Part shown: positions 59,536 to 64,000 of the stretch, piece after piece
Numbering within the stretch: position 1 is the stretch's first letter
Layout of the letters: the number at the start of each line of letters is the position of its first letter
Assembly (NCBI GenBank): GCA_023079485.1
Contig: CM041090.1
Location: 32,824,874-32,888,873, forward strand
DNA length: 64,000 nt
Reading direction: 5' to 3'
Source: Archilochus colubris
Lineage: Eukaryota > Chordata > Aves > Apodiformes > Trochilidae
Translations under genes and position numbers: made by a program
Notes under the pieces: generated by a model
Told to the model about the DNA's origin: nothing
Seen by the model: only the letters and a program-made list of their open reading frames with translations
The model's database searches: none

Positions 59536-62502
59536 AATTTTTAAAATATATATATATTCCTGCCAGATGAAAAAAGGCATCATCTGCTTGTTTCTGTCTG
59601 CAAACTCTTCCTGTTCCCCAAACTGCTCTGCAGCTTGGAGATCCAGAGCTGCCATCTCCTCTTTTTCTGGATGAACGTGGTGAAGGGTTTCCTGTTTCTC
59701 TTATAGGTCTGGCCCCCTCTATTGATCCCTTCAGAAGCATGAGGAGGATGGAATTGCCCCTCAGCTCCCAGAATAACAACTCCTTAGACATTTGTATGCT
59801 GGGCTGGGACTGTAGGCATCGCTTCCCACGAGGGAGATAAGCTGGAGATCCCAGACTGAGCCAAATTGCTTTGAGCTCAGAGGAGTTTCTTCCCAATAAT
59901 ATTTCCCCCTGAAACATTCAAGCTGTGGTTTATCTGCTGTTTCCATAGTTGTTACGCTCTGACTGGCAGATAGACTTTTAAACACGGAGACCACATGGTT
60001 GCTGGTTTGTAATCTTTAATAATGCTATTTTTGGATGCTAAGAACAATGATCCAAAATCAATATATATTTTCCCAGCATAAGCAGGCTTGTGCCAGCCTT
60101 GGCCTATGAATCTGGCTTTCTTCAGTGTGTTCAGAAACATTAGCTTTGGATTTTGTTTTTTTTATTCTGTCTCATTTTCATTTTACTTTAGAGGTATCTT
60201 TTCCTTCATTGTTTTCACCTGCTACTGGGAACTTGGCTTTCATTTGGGATTTTTTTTTCCTTCTTCAGTTCTGCTTGTCTTTATTTTGCTTTGCAATCTC
60301 CTGTCCTATGATACCAATTTTCATTCAGTAAGGTAAGATGATCCCACCAGGGATTCAGATGATGGTGACCAACCAGCTCATGTGTGGATAACCTGTATTG
60401 TAAAGCTTCCCTTTTTATCTGATGGAGAAAATACCCACTTCTAGGATATGACTCATCTCCTTCTGAACTAGATGAGATGAACAGCATCCCAGAGATGCCC
60501 ATTCTCTTTCTTTAACCCACCAGGGACCCTGGACAGGCAGTGCAGTTTTCCATATGAGACATCCTGAAACGTGGGGGAGATGAACCCAAATGCTGAAGTT
60601 TTAGATGTTTTCAGCCCTGGAATAGGAACTTGTTACTTGAAAGAAAACTCTTCAATATTTCATTTTCCTCTGATCTAACCTGCTTCTATCTATGACAGAA
60701 ATTATGTTCCTACTATGATAGCCAAGTTCAGCAATGAGCATGATTACATTTGTTTTCCAAGCCTTTTACTGAAACTCAATCTACCTGCTCAGAGAAGTGT
60801 TCCATTTATAAGAGACCTTCATGTTCATGCTGATGTTTCGCTTGCTGGGTACTTTTGGCTCCTTGAAAAATCCTTGTGAGCAGTTCCTTCCTCATCTTTG
60901 TACTGAGCCCACCTGCTCCCTGCAGGGAGGGACCTTCAGGGTTTCTTCCAAGCTGTGTTTCTGTGGGTCCTCACCACGTTCTCTTGTTAAAGCAGCAGGC
61001 TTGCAGAAGTCCACAGGTACTTCCATACTGGAAGGAATCCCCTTTTTACAAATACACCAGGCTTTGCAAATCTTTTCTCAATTCTTGCAGTTCTGGCTTT
61101 CCATCCCTGGGGCTGGGATTTGCTAGCTTGGTCCACCATGGTTTTATGGCCAGGATTTGCAGTTGTGATTTGCAGCAATGGTGAATCCTTACTGGGGTCT
61201 TTAGCAGTTTCTTTTACAGGCACTTTTCCAGCTTTGTGTATCTGACAGCACTAACAATCTATCCTGAAACTAGGAATTTCACTAGGCTGTGGGTTTGATG
61301 TAAGCCTCCCATCTCAGACCTCAGAAGCTTCTGTCTTTAGATGAAAGTGATATGCCTCCAATTTTTCTTTGGTAAGACTGCAGTGTTGTTCCATTTATTT
61401 TCTAGTGTTGCCTAATAACCATCTCTTCCCACTTAGCTATAGACTATTGAGCAAGACTAATCTTTTTGACTGTGAAAAATTATATTTGTTTTAGAGACAT
61501 GCTTTGCTTGTCCTCCTTTTGAGCATGTCTTCATAAAAAGAAAATCTTGCATGAGCCTTTTTTGATGGTATTTCTGGTGCTAGGCACCTCTCTGTCTCTT
61601 ATTTTCCAGATTCTTGCAGGCAAGAGACAAGTGTTATAATCCATTATTCAATTTCATACCTCGTTTCTCCTTTAATACCTTTGTCAGTTTTGCTCACTTT
61701 ATGCCCTGTGCTCTCAAAGCTCCATGTTGTCAGTGGGTAATGTCCCTATGATAAAGGCAAGATAGGACTTTTTTTCTTGAGGAAAAGCAGTGATTTAAGT
61801 AGGTCCCACTGCCTTGATCTTGCCTAGAGTGTCGAGCTTTGTAGCCCTAATACTTCAGTGATGCAAATCCTTCTTGTGGCTCTAGCATGGCTTTCCTCTG
61901 CCTAATCCAAAGCCACAGTACATGGATAACTGAGGCAACACTGGAAAAGGCAATGAGCCTGTGGCAACCTGAGATGTTGAAGTGCTTCAGAAGACTGGTC
62001 TTGACTCAAGAACCTCAGATCTGATTCTGTACTACCAGAACTATGGACACACTCTTGCTTTGAAATTCCCCCTTTTCAGCAACCCCCTTCTTATCTGGCT
62101 CACTGAAAACAACACACCTGGCAACGCTGGTGCATGATTTTACCAGGTACCAGGAAATTTCAGTGAGCTTCTCTGATGGGACTACAATGATTCAAGCCTT
62201 CAACTGGATCCTCTGGTGTACAAAATCCCAAAATGAGGCATTGAGCTTTCAGAAACAGGCAGAGTGCAATTCCAGAGCTGCTGCATGTGGTGTACGTGCT
62301 CTTCCCCTGCCTGATCGCCCGTCATGGGTTATGATGCTTTTTTTTCCCCTCCCCCAGTATGTGCAGTGAAAAAATTGATTATTCTGAGCATTTGAACAGA
62401 TAGTTGCAGCCTGCCTAATCCACGGGAAAGAAATGCTGTAATATTTATTAGTCTGTAAATAAGGGTGGCTGGAGAGGAAAAAACAGGAGGACGTGGAAAC
62501 CA

Positions 62503-62577
62503 AACACACACACGTGCATATATATATGTGATATATATTCACATGTATACATATATATGTATATGTGATATATATTC
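62503..62577. repeat. Compound AC/AT microsatellite with a duplicated 17-mer
   Basis: Starts as ACACACACAC, passes into TATATATGTG, and contains the exact 17-mer ATATGTGATATATATTC twice, at 62524-62540 and 62561-62577 (period 37). It is a small tandem duplication within simple-sequence DNA. Confidence 0.88.
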
Positions 62578-62965
62578 CTCAAACTAGCAAAGAGAAAGCA
62601 AATTGATGTGTCCATGGTCTAGAAATAGGCTGCTATAGTAAAAGAAAGGAGCATTATCACCTAAACTCACACAAAAGCTGCACATCAACATTTCCTAAGC
62701 TGAGCCACTGTAAAAGAGGCACCTCTGCATTCCATTTGTAAATTAATTTATATAAAAGCAAAAAAACCCAACCAACCTCAACCCACGCATGCCAAAACCC
62801 TGACAAATATCCAGCCAGCTCCGGTTTGTGTTGCAGTGGAGAACATTGCTAATTTTTCTGTAGGATGACTTGGTGCCAGACTGTTGTTCCGATGCTTTTT
62901 ACTTGGGCTAGAAATGTCCTGCAGCTCCTCTTGTCCTCTCTCTGGGAGCATGGAGGAGCACTCCT

Positions 62966-62984
62966 CCCCTCCCCCTCCCCTCCC
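62966..62984 (-). other. G-quadruplex motif on the minus strand
   Basis: The + strand is CCCCTCCCCCTCCCCTCCC, so the minus strand has four G-tracts of 3-5 separated by single A loops, fitting the G3+N1-7 rule with the shortest possible loops. It is embedded in a longer pyrimidine-only run (62961-62987). Formation in cells is inference. Confidence 0.85.
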
Positions 62985-64000
62985 TTCCATGATTGATTTT
63001 TTCACATCCTGGGAAATAGAAGAGAAGGTGGCAGGTAAGGGGAAAACAGTAATTCCTTGTGACAGAGACAAGGTCACAGATGCATCAGTGGCCTCACATT
63101 TGTTAGCAATGAATCTGAATTTGTTGGTGGCTGTGTGTTGGATTAATGATGAGTCTTGTGCTGTGTTAGCAGCGTGGATAATGTGAGAGGCTCCTGGCAA
63201 GGGTTTATTGAATGTAATTCTTGTGTTACACTGAATCTGAAGAGTGTCTGTTCACTTTTGCATGGTAAAACACTGGGAAGGAAGGCTATAGGGACATCTG
63301 ACTGAGTCACTGGGATTTCAAGCAAGTGTTGGAGGCAGAGCACGTGGTGACTATGTGAGTGGAGATGCCTGATTGTGAGACATCCACAGTTTGGGAGCTG
63401 TGGGCTCAGGCACAGCTGGGCAGAGGGACACACCATGCCCATCTGCACCCACAAGGGACTCTTGGATAGATTTAGCATCAAAACTCAGGCACCCACCATG
63501 CTCTGCTCCAGCAACTTGACAGAAGGCTGTGCTCTGCCACCCTGGGCATCTGTTTGAAGTTTCCAAGCTTAACCTCATGCCTATTTGCAATGGTGGGGAA
63601 GAAGCTGTGGAGGGAAACAGAGGTGCAGAGATTAGGGACCAATCTTAGCGAGGAAGCTGATGTTCTTTCCGTGAGGAAAAACACTGCTGAGTTCAGTGCT
63701 GAGGGCTGCAAAAGTCAGAGTCTGGACTCCCCTGGCTTTGGTGGGAACCAAGGGAGGGTCTGTGACCAAGGGGAGCAGAGGTAAAGCAGGAGTGAAAGTG
63801 ATAAAAGGAGAAAAGACAGAACTGAGAGCAAAGCAGGAGGAAGATCCTCTCTCTTGCAGTCCCTCTGGTGCAGCTCTTCCCCTGGATGCATGGCCATGTT
63901 CTCTAGCTGAGCTCTCCATCCACCACAGATGCCAGGGTGGACAGGGCTGCTGAGCTGCCTTCCCTTGGCAGTGACTCAGCTGCTTGAGCAAATGCAGCAT

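Larger units (their letters stand above)
59536..64000. other. Intergenic or upstream non-coding DNA to window end
   Basis: No gene supported. Contains an AT/AC microsatellite (62503-62577), a minus-strand G-quadruplex motif (62966-62984) and, next to it, a stretch (62985-63190) that looks like a conserved non-coding element. Frames of 100-140 codons at 62778-63200 (minus), 62884-63186 (plus) and 63632-64000 (minus) overlap one another and carry no recognisable domain. Confidence 0.65.

Noticed and set aside
45246..64000. Search for TRAF3 coding exons (expected neighbour by human synteny)
   Set aside because: No reading frame resembles the TRAF3 RING, zinc-finger or TRAF domains; if TRAF3 is next, only non-coding upstream DNA is inside the window.
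1..64000. CRISPR arrays, bacterial operons, tRNA or rRNA genes, intact retroviral or transposase genes
   Set aside because: None seen on either strand; the window is ordinary bird gene and intergenic DNA with degraded CR1 copies only.

Overview
This window is vertebrate, almost certainly avian, genomic DNA. It has long introns bounded by GT–AG and few coding bases. It also holds three fragments of the CR1 LINE family, with the typical ATTCTRTG-type 3' ends and the conserved region around GGTCC(C/T)TTCCAACC. No bacterial, viral or mobile gene cluster is visible. The species cannot be fixed; the CACAGAATCACAGAAT form of the CR1 end suggests a bird outside the chicken lineage, but weakly.

The only protein-coding gene I can support is RCOR1 (CoREST, REST corepressor 1) on the + strand. 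Ten coding exons (2857-2940, 21121-21173, 25098-25259, 27830-27948, 31469-31547, 35652-35846, 36814-36891, 37579-37636, 38165-38394, 40427-40468) join in frame across GT–AG introns. They encode the C-terminal 366 residues and the stop codon. The N-terminal ~115-120 residues, including the start of the ELM2 domain, the promoter and probably two exons, lie left of base 1. By comparison with human RCOR1 (12 exons) these would be exons 3 to 12. The encoded chain runs: rest of ELM2, SANT1, basic/acidic linker and coiled coil that in CoREST clamps the LSD1 tower, SANT2, and a short conserved tail.

Layout: 1-2856 partial intron; 2941-21120 one 18.2-kb intron; 21174-40426 eight shorter introns; 40469 to about 44805 a long 3' UTR whose last ~1.9 kb is AT-rich and ends in two AATAAA signals. 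From about 44850 base composition shifts back to mixed and no recognisable coding gene follows to 64000. In human the next gene is TRAF3, but none of its coding exons were recognised here, so 45-64 kb is best read as intergenic or upstream non-coding DNA. It holds two CR1 copies (50901-51580, 59331-59535), microsatellites, a minus-strand G-quadruplex motif and several stretches that look like conserved non-coding elements.

No undescribed multi-gene system is apparent. The items most worth checking are a CR1 fragment abutting the acceptor of one RCOR1 exon, a possible non-coding terminal exon just beyond the RCOR1 poly(A) site, candidate microRNA sites in the RCOR1 3' UTR, and candidate regulatory elements. 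Nearly all other open reading frames are chance openings in introns or intergenic DNA.
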